DNA of 64,000 nucleotides from a virus: positions 1 through 64,000 of IMG/VR virus record IMGVR_UViG_3300033149_002985; one strand, 5' to 3'. Shown here piece by piece: positions 5,738 to 14,655 of this stretch. Made by a program: the position numbers and the translations under genes. Every line of letters begins with the position of its first letter. Position 1 is the first letter of the stretch. Under the pieces are notes generated by a model. That model ran no database searches. It worked only from the letters and a program-made list of their open reading frames with translations, and was not told the origin of the DNA.

Positions 5738-5926
5738 ATGCCAATTTATCAATTTGAATGCCAAAATTGCGGATATCAGGATGAAGTTATGATTTCTGTT
5801 TCTAAAAGAAATGATAGTAGGATTTGTCCTAAATGTCAAAATGTTCTAACCCGTTTGATTGGAACGGTTTCTGGATTTATTCTACGTGGAAAGGGCTTTT
5901 ATTGCAACAATCATTTAGATAAATAA
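5738..5926 (+). CDS. FmdB-type zinc-ribbon protein, 62 aa
   Basis: The start MPIYQFECQNCGYQDE, a second pair CPKC, and the end GFILRGKGFY match the small FmdB-family putative regulators, which bind one zinc through two CxxC pairs. Their biochemical role is not established; binding nucleic acid is a guess. It has its own promoter and leader hairpin and stands alone between the tRNA array and the late operon. Confidence 0.75.
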   Translation: MPIYQFECQNCGYQDEVMISVSKRNDSRICPKCQNVLTRLIGTVSGFILRGKGFYCNNHLDK

Positions 5927-6086
5927 TATACTTTTATTTTTAATAAATCCATTAAATAAACTCCAACTTCTTGTTGAAAATAAAGAACTTACAACAATCA
6001 ATTTTGGGAATTTAAATGTTTTTCATTTTTTAAGTTTTTGTAACTTTAACAGTATCAATAGTTTATATCTTAATTAATTTTATCCC

Positions 6087-6116
6087 TTGACACGCCCCCC
6101 TTTTATATGTTATACT
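6087..6116 (+). promoter_or_regulatory. Sigma70 promoter of the late operon
   Basis: TTGACA at 6087-6092 and TATACT at 6111-6116 with TGT before the -10. It is the last + strand promoter of this type seen before the 31 kb virion operon. Transcription would start near 6123. Confidence 0.8.
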
Positions 6117-6219
6117 TATAATAGTATACTTTATAAAGGGGAATTGTAATCGAAAATTTAACTTTACATCAAAACTTTATTACTTACCTAACTTCTTTAA
6201 TATCAGAGATTTAACTTAG

Positions 6220-6245
6220 GAGCTGTTTTTACAGCTCTTTTTTTT
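6220..6245 (+). terminator. Leader terminator ahead of the late operon
   Basis: GAGCTGT (6220-6226) pairs with ACAGCTC (6231-6237) around four T, followed by eight T. It is a textbook intrinsic terminator placed between the promoter and the first late gene, so read-through must be regulated or partial. Confidence 0.8.
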
Positions 6246-6257
6246 GTGAGGATTATA

Positions 6258-6965
6258 ATGGCTTCAAAAAAAGATACTGGATTTAAACCCAAATTTTCAG
6301 GATTAACAACAAGAGAGAAAAAATGGGGATCGGTGCGCTTTAGAGATTACCAAAGCAATTATCCGCATCTACATAAGATGGGTCAATTGTTAATGCTTGA
6401 GGAATTAGTATTTACTGAGGCTCTGCACGAGAAAATAAAAGAAAAAATTGAACAACTTGTGAAATTAAAAAATGATGTAACGGGTTCTGTTGATCCGCTC
6501 CTTCCCAAAAGTATTCAAGATGCTTTAAGGGAAAGTAACGAGGCACAACTTAGACTTAAAGAACGCCTTGGTTTATTTGAAAACAAACAAAAGCTCGATG
6601 CCTTTCGTTCATTTGAGGAACTGAAGGAAGACTTTCGAGAGTACCGTCGAAAAAATCCAAACAGTTTTAAATGCACCTGCCCGTCGTGCTCTTTTATTTT
6701 CTTTTTGAAACGTAGAACTGATTGTTATGAGGAAATTGATTCACCTTGGTTTAAAGACAAAGTATTATACAATCCTCAATTATGGGATGCTTATAAATGT
6801 AAAGAAATTTCTAAGAAGCGGATCGCCGCAGTTTTAGGAACTTCTGAAGACTATATTGATTGGTTAGCCGAAAAGATTTTTGCTGTGAAGAAAAATAATG
6901 TAAGCTCTGATGAACCCTCATTAGAGACACTTTCTCTTCCTGTTGATGATTCTTCTAAGAAATAA
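6258..6965 (+). CDS. Putative terminase small subunit, 235 aa
   Basis: First gene of the virion operon, three small genes upstream of the large terminase. It begins MASKKDTGFKPKFSG, has a long helical stretch (residues about 45-115) and a CxCPSC zinc pair (FKCTCPSCSFIF), then a C-terminal helical region (KEISKKRIAAVLGTSEDY) that could be a helix-turn-helix. Position and DNA-binding look suggest the packaging-recognition subunit; sequence alone does not prove it. The ATG is chosen over an upstream GTG because GTGAGGATT supplies its ribosome binding site. Confidence 0.55.
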   Translation: MASKKDTGFKPKFSGLTTREKKWGSVRFRDYQSNYPHLHKMGQLLMLEELVFTEALHEKIKEKIEQLVKLKNDVTGSVDPLLPKSIQDALRESNEAQLRLKERLGLFENKQKLDAFRSFEELKEDFREYRRKNPNSFKCTCPSCSFIFFLKRRTDCYEEIDSPWFKDKVLYNPQLWDAYKCKEISKKRIAAVLGTSEDYIDWLAEKIFAVKKNNVSSDEPSLETLSLPVDDSSKK

Positions 6966-7053
6966 TTAGAAGACCTTTCCTGTTGTATCTTTTCTAAATC
7001 ACAATTTAAAAATAAATAATGTTCTATAATATATTATAAAGGGGTATTTAAAA

Positions 7054-7506
7054 ATGCTTCGAGATTTAGGTTGGTTAAAAAAAGTTAAAATTTGGAATGG
7101 TACAAATACTGCTGAAGTAACTCCAGCAGGAAGATTACAAGTTGATACTGCTCTCCCTGCTCCTCCTGCGGAGGCTACTGCTGTCTCAGTCACAGAATAT
7201 GGAAATGTTGCTACTGAAAAGGATTATGATTATCTTATTCCAAATGGGGAGACTTTAATAATACAAAGATTCTCAGCAGGTGCAGAACCAGCAGGAGGTA
7301 GTAATATAGAATTATGGTATGACCCTGATGGAACGAAATTAAATATGGAAATTATAGATGTTATTTTTTCAGATGGACAATCAGATCAACATGATTTAAA
7401 TGCTGAATATATTGGAGACGAAACTAAAAGAATTATTATGCGTAGAACGGGAATAGGATCTTCTAATGCAAGACTTATTTTTGGTCGCTGGGAGGGTTAC
7501 TATTAA
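7054..7506 (+). CDS. Putative virion accessory protein, 150 aa
   Basis: The N-terminal segment (residues 11-31, KIWNGTNTAEV then GRLQV) resembles short beta-hairpin modules seen in phage virion proteins. A Pro/Ala stretch (ALPAPPAEATA) links it to a beta-rich C-terminal domain. AAAGGGGTA precedes the ATG. It may be a head decoration or tail protein; function is inferred from position only. Confidence 0.5.
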   Translation: MLRDLGWLKKVKIWNGTNTAEVTPAGRLQVDTALPAPPAEATAVSVTEYGNVATEKDYDYLIPNGETLIIQRFSAGAEPAGGSNIELWYDPDGTKLNMEIIDVIFSDGQSDQHDLNAEYIGDETKRIIMRRTGIGSSNARLIFGRWEGYY

Positions 7507-7742
7507 TGAAATTATATTGTTCCTGGACTTCTTTAAAACAAATAAAAGAGACTTATCAATTAGATATATATTATTATGATATCACTTGTTATTATGAAAT
7601 TTTAATAATTAATGGATATACAACTTGGTATACTAAAATTTGGCAGGATTGTAGTAAATGTGCAGGTATAAATATAGAAGAAAATAATCTAAATTTATCT
7701 GATTTTATTGATAATTTTAAAACTAATGCTCAAAAATTATGA
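7506..7742 (+). CDS. Hypothetical Tyr-rich protein, 78 aa
   Basis: It overlaps the previous and next genes by one to four bases. It is rich in Tyr, Ile and Trp (YYYDITCYYEILIINGYTTW) with two Cys near residue 50. No family is recognised. Being inside the virion operon, it may be structural. Confidence 0.6.
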   Translation: MKLYCSWTSLKQIKETYQLDIYYYDITCYYEILIINGYTTWYTKIWQDCSKCAGINIEENNLNLSDFIDNFKTNAQKL

Positions 7743-8269
7743 TTAATATAGAAAATAATATTAGTTTTGAAGATGAATTTATAGTAGTAGATGAAGATGA
7801 TAATCCTGTAACTGGATTAACGCAAGGTGATTTTACTGTTCTTTTATATAATCCGTCTGGAGCCGAAGTATCAGGTTCTGTAACTACAACAATTTCAGAA
7901 ATAGGCAATGGTATTTATAAAATTTTATTTACTCCTAATAAATTAGGAAACTGGGAATTATTAATTTCTAATCCAACTTATTTTCCTTGGAGTAAATATG
8001 GGCATTATAAATCTGTTAAAGCAACAAATGATAAACTCTTTGATTATTTAGAAAGAATTGTTGGATTATCTCAAGAAAATTTTAGGATTTTTAATTCAGA
8101 ATATAATCGTGCTGGCGATTTAACACAAGGTATTATAAAAATTTATGAAAATGCAAATGATGTTGATACTGATACCAATCCAATAGCAACTTATGAAGTG
8201 ATAACCTCTTATGGAAAAGGTAAATATAATAGAAATGTTGTAGGATATAAAGTAAAGAAAACAACTTAA
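7739..8269 (+). CDS. Putative virion protein with Ig-like N-terminal domain, 176 aa
   Basis: Residues about 1-85 form an alternating beta pattern (FTVLLYNPSGAEVSG, IYKILFTPNKLGNW) like the BppU or Ig-type domains of phage accessory proteins. The C-terminal part (LTQGIIKIYENANDV) is also beta-like. It sits directly upstream of the large terminase. The role is unknown. Confidence 0.5.
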   Translation: MINIENNISFEDEFIVVDEDDNPVTGLTQGDFTVLLYNPSGAEVSGSVTTTISEIGNGIYKILFTPNKLGNWELLISNPTYFPWSKYGHYKSVKATNDKLFDYLERIVGLSQENFRIFNSEYNRAGDLTQGIIKIYENANDVDTDTNPIATYEVITSYGKGKYNRNVVGYKVKKTT

Positions 8270-8277
8270 AGGTATGC

Positions 8278-9936
8278 ATGGCACAGACAAATCTGACAGA
8301 TGAAGACATCGAGTTCCTTGGGCTTTGGTATACTCCAGTTGCTTTGGTTGAGTGTTTATTCAACGACTTTAACAACTTCACAGCATATAAAAAAGGAAAA
8401 TTTGGCGATGTTAGATTATATCAGTACCCAATGCTTTCAGATGAAGCCTTGATTGATTTTGAGTTGACTGCGGAGCATCACGGAATGAATTTAAAAGAGC
8501 AATTTCAACTAAGAAAAAATGTTGGAGATTTGTATTGTTTTGGAGCTAGAAAATTCGGGAAAACAATGTGTGTTGAAGCTCTCGATTTATTAGTTCATAT
8601 GTTGACCAATGATGAAGGTGGCACAGTAGCATTTTCGTCGGTTGATTTGGCTCATTTAAAACAAGTTTTAGATCCGATTAAAAATGCTCTTGGTAATCAT
8701 AAAATTTTACAGCAATTTAAACGAAAGTTAAAAGGAGCACCAGATTTCCAGTTTGAATTAAAAAATAATGTACTTTTAAGTAGTGTGAATTTTAATTTAA
8801 ATTCCACTACGCCAGGAAGACAATGGTACGGAAAGCACGTTTTTAGATTATATATTGAAGAGGCTTCGCTGGAAACGGATGAAGTGTACGATAAACGCAA
8901 AGACGCACTTTCAGAATTTGGTGCTGTAATGAGATGTAGTGGCATGACTGATTTTACAGTTTTCTCACCACCAGGTAAGGCATTTTATAAATTACAGAAT
9001 CAAAAGTTTGTTTTGAATTTGCCACAATTTGTAAATCCTTTTTGGGATGAAAAAGAAAAGTTAGATCGCATTGAAGAGTATGGTGGCGAAGATGCAATTG
9101 GATATAAAGTTTTTGTCAAGGGCGAAGTAGTGGAAGACGGCGTTACCGCTTTAGATATGAAAAGAATTCGAGATAATTGTTATCTTCTTGACCGTAAAGG
9201 AAATTTTCTAAAGAAAATAAAAAGATTTGAAATTAGTAAAGAGAATTTTCATTTTTGGAGAAATTTAATTGTTGTTCAAAGACCCGACAACGCCGAAAAA
9301 ATTTATATTTCTGCTGATATTGGCAAAAGAGTTACAGAATTAATTATTCATTCAGAAGTTGATAAAACCTATGAATATATTTACAATATCACCCTTTACA
9401 ATTTAACACAACAAGAAGTCGAAACAATTTTCAAGCATGTTATTAAAAAAATCGGAGCAAATGTTATTGCTATTGATTGTGGAGATGGAGAAGGTCGGGG
9501 AATTTTTAGTGCATTTGAACTTGAGTTTCCAAAAGACCATTTGGTTTATTATGATGGTAGTATGAAAATAAAAGTTGGATATGAATATGAAGAAGAACAG
9601 GATGAAAATGGCGAAATAGATAAAGTAATAAAAATGGAGAATAATAAACCTGTTTATAAGTACGAGTTAATGTCAGATTTTTCTGTTCAAAGGTTAAAAC
9701 ATTTATTGTATAATGCGAGATGTAGAATCCCGAAAGATTTTAAGTTTGATCTCCAGTTTAGCAAAGTTATCGAAACAGTAATAGGCGGTAAAGTAAAATA
9801 TAAATGTTTAAGTACTCAAGGAGACCATCTTTTTGATGGTTGGAAAGTTTTTGCGATTGCACAGTTTATAAAGGACGATTTTGTAAGTTTAGAAGAAATT
9901 GAAACGGACGAACCTGGAAGCGGAGCAATATCTTAA
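8278..9936 (+). CDS. terL: Terminase large subunit, 552 aa
   Basis: DNA packaging motor that pumps phage DNA into the prohead and cuts it. The ATPase half shows a Walker A GARKFGKT (89-96) and a Walker B LYIEE (191-195). The C-terminal half has the acidic positions of the RNase H-like nuclease, D347 in ISADIGKR and D400 in AIDCGDGEG. Length is typical. It is followed at once by the portal gene, the classical order. The Walker A is slightly divergent (Arg-Lys-Phe between Gly residues). Confidence 0.9.
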   Translation: MAQTNLTDEDIEFLGLWYTPVALVECLFNDFNNFTAYKKGKFGDVRLYQYPMLSDEALIDFELTAEHHGMNLKEQFQLRKNVGDLYCFGARKFGKTMCVEALDLLVHMLTNDEGGTVAFSSVDLAHLKQVLDPIKNALGNHKILQQFKRKLKGAPDFQFELKNNVLLSSVNFNLNSTTPGRQWYGKHVFRLYIEEASLETDEVYDKRKDALSEFGAVMRCSGMTDFTVFSPPGKAFYKLQNQKFVLNLPQFVNPFWDEKEKLDRIEEYGGEDAIGYKVFVKGEVVEDGVTALDMKRIRDNCYLLDRKGNFLKKIKRFEISKENFHFWRNLIVVQRPDNAEKIYISADIGKRVTELIIHSEVDKTYEYIYNITLYNLTQQEVETIFKHVIKKIGANVIAIDCGDGEGRGIFSAFELEFPKDHLVYYDGSMKIKVGYEYEEEQDENGEIDKVIKMENNKPVYKYELMSDFSVQRLKHLLYNARCRIPKDFKFDLQFSKVIETVIGGKVKYKCLSTQGDHLFDGWKVFAIAQFIKDDFVSLEEIETDEPGSGAIS

Positions 9937-9947
9937 AAGGAATAAAT

Positions 9948-11741
9948 ATGGTAAATAACGATACTCAATTTTTAATAAATAATTTAATGCATTTAATGAT
10001 GCAAAAGATTTATGTACCCTCAGATTTTCATGGTAGGGTACAAGCTGTTAAAGAAATGCAAGATAATGATGTATCTGGCTTAGTAGACTCTTTAACTGAT
10101 TTTCAAGTTCAATCTGCTTCTGTAGATTTTAATATTGAAACTAGTAATGATGAGCTTACTGCCATTTATAAAAATTGGTCGGATAATATTAATCGAGACT
10201 ATGATGGAAAAATTCCTACTGGAATTAAACCATTAGCTGAAGAATATTTCAAAGAGAGATGGAAATACTCTTCTTTTCCTATATTAAATATTGCAAAATG
10301 GGAAGCAGACCCTAAAAGTAAACTTATATTACCTTCAAAAATGTTCTTTTTCGATGGCGAAAGTGTTTATGCTAAAGATAAAAACCCAGATAGTCAAGCA
10401 CTAGGAATAGACCAATACAATTATTATATTGGCCAGGAAATGAAATCTCAACATCTTTTAAAGAGCAATGTTATTTTTAGTAGAGCTAATGGTAAATGGA
10501 GCGACAAATATCCTAATCCTGTATTAATTAAAAGGGGAATATATTATAATTGGAGAATTATCGAGGCATTAAAACGAAACGAAATTGATGTGTTAGACCA
10601 AGTAATACCTTATTTATTTGTTATTAAAAAGAATACTGAACGATTAATGATTGATAAAAATCGCAAGTATTCAGATGAAAAATTACAAGAAATAATTACT
10701 AAATTTGAAGAATTGATTAATAAAAGCCAAGATGCTAAAACATCTCTTGCTGGTAAATCAACACCTATTAGGGCAACTCAAATTGACGAAGAAATTCAAC
10801 ATTTAATTCCAGATTTAGAAGCTTTATTTAAACTGGAATTATTTGCGTCTGCTGAAAAAAATATTTTATCAGGATTAGGATTTATTGATGTTATAGATTC
10901 CGCAACTTCGACAAGAAGAGAATCAATTTTAAATCCAAAACCGTTTATTCAAGAAGTTACGTCAGGAGTAGAAGGATTTAAACAAGTTATGAAAGACCTT
11001 GTTATTAAAATTAAACAAAAAAACGAGGAACATTCTAAATATATGAATGCGTCTTATGAAATTACCTCTACACCGATTAAAGGTTTTATGACTGATAAAT
11101 TTAAAGAAAGAATTCGCCAGTTATGGGATAGGGGTGTTATTTCTTCTCAAACAGCAGTTGAGATTATTGGAGAAAATATTAATCCTAAAGTTGAAATTCA
11201 AAGACGTGAAAATGAGGCAAAAACTGGTATTGACCTTGTTTTATATCCTCATTTAACAGATAATACAGAAGATAAAGGAATTGATATTGCAGGGCAACCA
11301 GAAGAAGATGATACCGATATTCCAGATGATAAAAAAGACAAAGTTGAAAAGCAAAATTTTGATAAAGCATCTTTAAATAATCCTTTAGAAGAAGAAATGG
11401 AATTAATTGGTTCTCCTTATGCTTCTATAAAAGATTTGCCAAAAAGTATTTCTGAACGAATTAGAGGTATTGACAAAAGACGAGCTTGGTTAAGAATTTT
11501 TAATAGTGCTTATAATTATTATCTAGGAAAATTTGGAAGTGCCCAAAGAGCTGAATCTTTAGCTTTTGCTACTGCAAATTCAAAAATTAAAACTGTTAAT
11601 TTGAAAGTTAAGAAGAAAAAAATAATCAAACAAAAAACTCCAGATAAAGCACAATTAGAAAAGGAAACGGTAGACAAGGAAATAAAAAACAAACAAAATT
11701 CATTATTGGACAAATTACTTGGGCGACAAAATAAGGAATAG
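9948..11741 (+). CDS. Portal protein with C-terminal ChaB-like domain, 597 aa
   Basis: Position after the large terminase and length fit the dodecameric portal at the DNA-entry vertex. The middle (VLDQVIPYLFVIKK, then helical) resembles portal clip and stem regions. Residues about 490-548 (ASIKDLPKSISERIRG, WLRIFNSAYNYY, ESLAFATANSKI) follow the ChaB pattern of small helical domains. The tail is Lys-rich. The fusion is unusual. The portal call rests mainly on synteny. Confidence 0.8.
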   Translation: MVNNDTQFLINNLMHLMMQKIYVPSDFHGRVQAVKEMQDNDVSGLVDSLTDFQVQSASVDFNIETSNDELTAIYKNWSDNINRDYDGKIPTGIKPLAEEYFKERWKYSSFPILNIAKWEADPKSKLILPSKMFFFDGESVYAKDKNPDSQALGIDQYNYYIGQEMKSQHLLKSNVIFSRANGKWSDKYPNPVLIKRGIYYNWRIIEALKRNEIDVLDQVIPYLFVIKKNTERLMIDKNRKYSDEKLQEIITKFEELINKSQDAKTSLAGKSTPIRATQIDEEIQHLIPDLEALFKLELFASAEKNILSGLGFIDVIDSATSTRRESILNPKPFIQEVTSGVEGFKQVMKDLVIKIKQKNEEHSKYMNASYEITSTPIKGFMTDKFKERIRQLWDRGVISSQTAVEIIGENINPKVEIQRRENEAKTGIDLVLYPHLTDNTEDKGIDIAGQPEEDDTDIPDDKKDKVEKQNFDKASLNNPLEEEMELIGSPYASIKDLPKSISERIRGIDKRRAWLRIFNSAYNYYLGKFGSAQRAESLAFATANSKIKTVNLKVKKKKIIKQKTPDKAQLEKETVDKEIKNKQNSLLDKLLGRQNKE

Positions 11742-11743
11742 AT

Positions 11744-12088
11744 ATGAAATATTTTACTAATCAAAGTTTAACTGAAGAAATTTCTGGCGATACTTTATAT
11801 TTGGGAATAGTAGATGCTGGAGACTCAAAAAAATATTCAATATGGGTATTAAATGATTATGGAACTTTGATTAAAGATTTGAAATTTGCGATAACTAAGA
11901 TTAAAATAGAAAACGGTAAAAAAATTGTAACCTCTTTACCACATCCAGAAATAAAAATAACAAAGGCTCCTGAAGCAATGCCAATAGATGATAGACAAGA
12001 AATAATTTTTACGTGGTTGCCAGAAGTAACTTTAAAAGAAGGATTATTAGTATCTTTAAATATGGTTGGCAGAGAACTTTGGGGATAA
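11744..12088 (+). CDS. Hypothetical head-region protein, 114 aa
   Basis: It starts three bases after the portal stop. The sequence is beta-rich (LYLGIVDAGDSKKYSIWVLNDYGT, shortened) with a C-terminal Ig-like look (PEVTLKEGLLVSLNM). No family is recognised. Position between portal and protease suggests a minor capsid component. Confidence 0.55.
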   Translation: MKYFTNQSLTEEISGDTLYLGIVDAGDSKKYSIWVLNDYGTLIKDLKFAITKIKIENGKKIVTSLPHPEIKITKAPEAMPIDDRQEIIFTWLPEVTLKEGLLVSLNMVGRELWG

Positions 12089-12101
12089 TTTAGATTTTTA
12101 T

Positions 12102-12683
12102 ATGAAAATAAGAGCACTTTCATTAATTACAAAAGGAATTTTAGCAGGTAGAAAAGCGATAAGCCTTGTAACTAAAGGTATTTTAGATAAAATTGCTTAT
12201 GGTGGAGAACCAACTACTAAACTTAGAGATATTTCTTCTAGTTTAGTTTTAATTGGTAAGAAACGATTAAATATAGATAGTTCTTTACAAATAACAGGTA
12301 AAAAATTAATTTTGATAGAATCTTCTCTTATAATAGTAGGAAAAAGAGAATTGCCTATTGAAAGATTGTTACTTATAAAAGCAATAGTTTCAAAGTCTTT
12401 AGAAGATCATTTGAATTTAACAGGTTCACGAACAATTCCTTTGAATAGTCGATTAAAATTAAAAGCTTCAAAAAGATTTGATATATCTAAAGATTTGTTG
12501 CTTCAAGGAAAGAGAATAATCCCTTTTACTGATTCAAAAAAATTAACAGGTAAAAGAACGATTTCGTTTAATAAAGAGATAAGACTTAGAGGTAAGAAAC
12601 AATTAAAGATAAATCAAAATTTAGAAGTTAAAGGCAAAAGAGGAATAACAAACATTTTGTTTGCTCTTGATTTGCTAAAATAG
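12102..12683 (+). CDS. Basic protein made of ten 14-residue repeats, 193 aa
   Basis: Residues 46-185 are ten consecutive 14-residue units with no gaps, for example SSLVLIGKKRLNID, SSLQITGKKLILIE and KEIRLRGKKQLKIN. The pattern is x-x-L-x-hydrophobic-x-G-K-K/R-x-hydrophobic-x-hydrophobic-x. Two shorter related units (SLITKG, SLVTKG) precede them. Alternating hydrophobics with a Gly-Lys turn suggest two short beta strands per unit, as in a solenoid. It is strongly basic, so it may contact DNA. A TTG start at 12066 would overlap the previous gene; the ATG is preferred although its ribosome binding site is weak. Confidence 0.65.
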   Translation: MKIRALSLITKGILAGRKAISLVTKGILDKIAYGGEPTTKLRDISSSLVLIGKKRLNIDSSLQITGKKLILIESSLIIVGKRELPIERLLLIKAIVSKSLEDHLNLTGSRTIPLNSRLKLKASKRFDISKDLLLQGKRIIPFTDSKKLTGKRTISFNKEIRLRGKKQLKINQNLEVKGKRGITNILFALDLLK

Positions 12684-12702
12684 GTTTTTGGAGGAAATTA
12701 TA

Positions 12703-14631
12703 ATGGCTCAACGATTAACGAACACAGGAATTCAAAGTTTTTTACAAGATTTTAAAGAGAATTCTCGTACACAAATTTATGAAAGTGGAAAACAGAAAGA
12801 CGAAATTATAGCTATTGCTAAAGCTAAAATGGGAATAGATTTAAAAAACAATAGCGATCTTGCAGGATTCAAAACAATTTATACCTTTGCTGATAAGTTT
12901 AATGGGAATGGATCTCGTTTACCAAAGCAATTATTATTAAAAGCCCTCCCTACTTTGATTGGAAAACCTGTTAATATTAACCACGTTCGGAACTACGTAG
13001 TTGGTTATTATATTGATTATTGTTATGTTGAAGCTAAAGACCAAGTGGTTGCTTATGGTCTATTTTTCAAGAGTAATTTTGGAGAAGAGTGGGCGGAAGC
13101 CAAAAATCTTTTAAAATCCAATCAATTAGGCACAAGTCATGAAGTGTGGAGTCCAGAAAAAACTAGAAAGTATTTTGCAGATGGTACATATGAATCTACT
13201 GTAATTGAATTCGCAGGTGGCGCATTAATTTATCGAGGACAGCCAGATCCTTTAATGCCTGGAAGAAAAATGCATACTGCTCATCGAGGTTGCGACGTTT
13301 TAGAATTGGCAATGCAACATATGGACAAAAAACCTGGTGATATGCTTTTCGCTTCTTTAGAAGACTCTAAGAAAATTTATAATAAAGAAGATTTAATTGT
13401 TGCTTCAGAAGCCGAAGAATTTGTGGAAAGAATTAAAGAAGATATTCAGCAACGAGTTGATTCTGGTTCTTATAAGGAAAATAATTCACCTCAACAAGTT
13501 CCTAAAGTTATTTGTGAGCATTGTAAATATGAATTTGAAACTTTAGAAGTAGGAGAAATAACTTGTCAAGAATGCAAATCTATTATTGATAGAACAGGTA
13601 AGGTTTTATTCCCTCCTCAAGTTATAGATTTTAATTTTAATGATCCCGATGACGGTTATGCAAATTGGCGTTTAATTGAAAATAGTAACGAATCTGCTAT
13701 TATTAAAAATACTGATACTGGAAAAATTTATGAATTGAATTTTAAGATGTCAGATTCTAATGATGAAATTTTAAATAAAATAAGTTTTGTTTATATTGGA
13801 AGTGCTTCTTGTCCTCAATGCGGATATACCCAATCAATTTCAACAAGTTCTAAAGATGAAAATTTTGAATTAAATTGTCCTCGTTGTGAATTAAGATTTC
13901 ATAAAAATATAAAACGAGATGGTTTAAGGAAACAAATTACGAATTACATAGATATCACAGAAGATTTTAAAAATAGAACTACAAAGAAGGTGGTTAAAGA
14001 ACAAATGACCGATCAAATAACAGAACTAGATGTGGCAAGTTTGCCAACGGAAAATAAAATGGAATTAGAAGTTGCAAGTTTAATTAAGAAGGAAGAGGTT
14101 ATTTGTAATTTAGAAGTAGCCAACCTTCAAGAAACTGAGGTTTCTCTTGACCTTGAAATAGCAAATCAAGTTTCCACAGTTGTATTAGAAACAGCCTCTT
14201 TAAATAATGTAGAGGTAACAAATGTTAATCAAATTGAAAGGTATAAATCTTTCATTAAAAAGATTGTAAACAAGGTTCGTAAATTAAGGAAAGAAGCGAA
14301 TCTTGATACTGCAAGTTTAAAGTCTGCAAATACGCTAGAAATAGCAAAGATACAAGAGAAAGCAGATACAAAGATAGAGTTTTATAAAACCAATGCTGTT
14401 GAATTAGTTAAGCGTAGAGATGTGCTTGGTGAATTCGGAAGCGAATTATCCAATGAAAAGATAATGGATGATAATGCTTATGCATTGGCAAAGTCTGAAA
14501 AAGACAATGCCCTTCTTAAAGCAAGTTTGAACAGTGGAATCGAAGTTATTGGAGATAAACCTTCAATACACGGAGACAATTCTGAGCTAAAACGCTTGAG
14601 TGATGAGATAACTAAGAAGGCATTTAAATAA
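12703..14631 (+). CDS. Prohead protease-scaffold fusion (putative), 642 aa
   Basis: Residues about 80-180 carry GKPVNINHVRNYVVGYY and LGTSHEVW, with His94 and Ser145 placed like the catalytic pair of phage prohead serine proteases. Two four-Cys zinc ribbons follow (C271/274/288/291 and C370/373/392/395). From about 441 the repeated words ELDVASL, ELEVASL, NLEVANL, DLEIANQ and VLETASL appear, then a charged helical C-terminus typical of scaffolds. It lies directly before the capsid gene. GGAGG before the ATG fixes the start. The zinc ribbons are unusual for this family. Confidence 0.65.
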   Translation: MAQRLTNTGIQSFLQDFKENSRTQIYESGKQKDEIIAIAKAKMGIDLKNNSDLAGFKTIYTFADKFNGNGSRLPKQLLLKALPTLIGKPVNINHVRNYVVGYYIDYCYVEAKDQVVAYGLFFKSNFGEEWAEAKNLLKSNQLGTSHEVWSPEKTRKYFADGTYESTVIEFAGGALIYRGQPDPLMPGRKMHTAHRGCDVLELAMQHMDKKPGDMLFASLEDSKKIYNKEDLIVASEAEEFVERIKEDIQQRVDSGSYKENNSPQQVPKVICEHCKYEFETLEVGEITCQECKSIIDRTGKVLFPPQVIDFNFNDPDDGYANWRLIENSNESAIIKNTDTGKIYELNFKMSDSNDEILNKISFVYIGSASCPQCGYTQSISTSSKDENFELNCPRCELRFHKNIKRDGLRKQITNYIDITEDFKNRTTKKVVKEQMTDQITELDVASLPTENKMELEVASLIKKEEVICNLEVANLQETEVSLDLEIANQVSTVVLETASLNNVEVTNVNQIERYKSFIKKIVNKVRKLRKEANLDTASLKSANTLEIAKIQEKADTKIEFYKTNAVELVKRRDVLGEFGSELSNEKIMDDNAYALAKSEKDNALLKASLNSGIEVIGDKPSIHGDNSELKRLSDEITKKAFK

Positions 14632-14655
14632 AATTTTTAAGGAGAAATACAGAAA

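Larger units (their letters stand above)
5927..6257 (+). other. Intergenic region with late promoter, leader and terminator
   Basis: No gene is seen in these 331 bases. The first 150 are A/T-rich without clear structure. The rest holds the promoter at 6087, a leader of about 120 bases and the terminator at 6220-6245, followed by the ribosome binding site of the first late gene. Confidence 0.7.

Noticed and set aside
12066-12101. TTG start for the 14-residue repeat protein
   Set aside because: It would overlap the preceding gene and adds a segment unlike the repeats; the ATG at 12102 is preferred although its ribosome site is weak.
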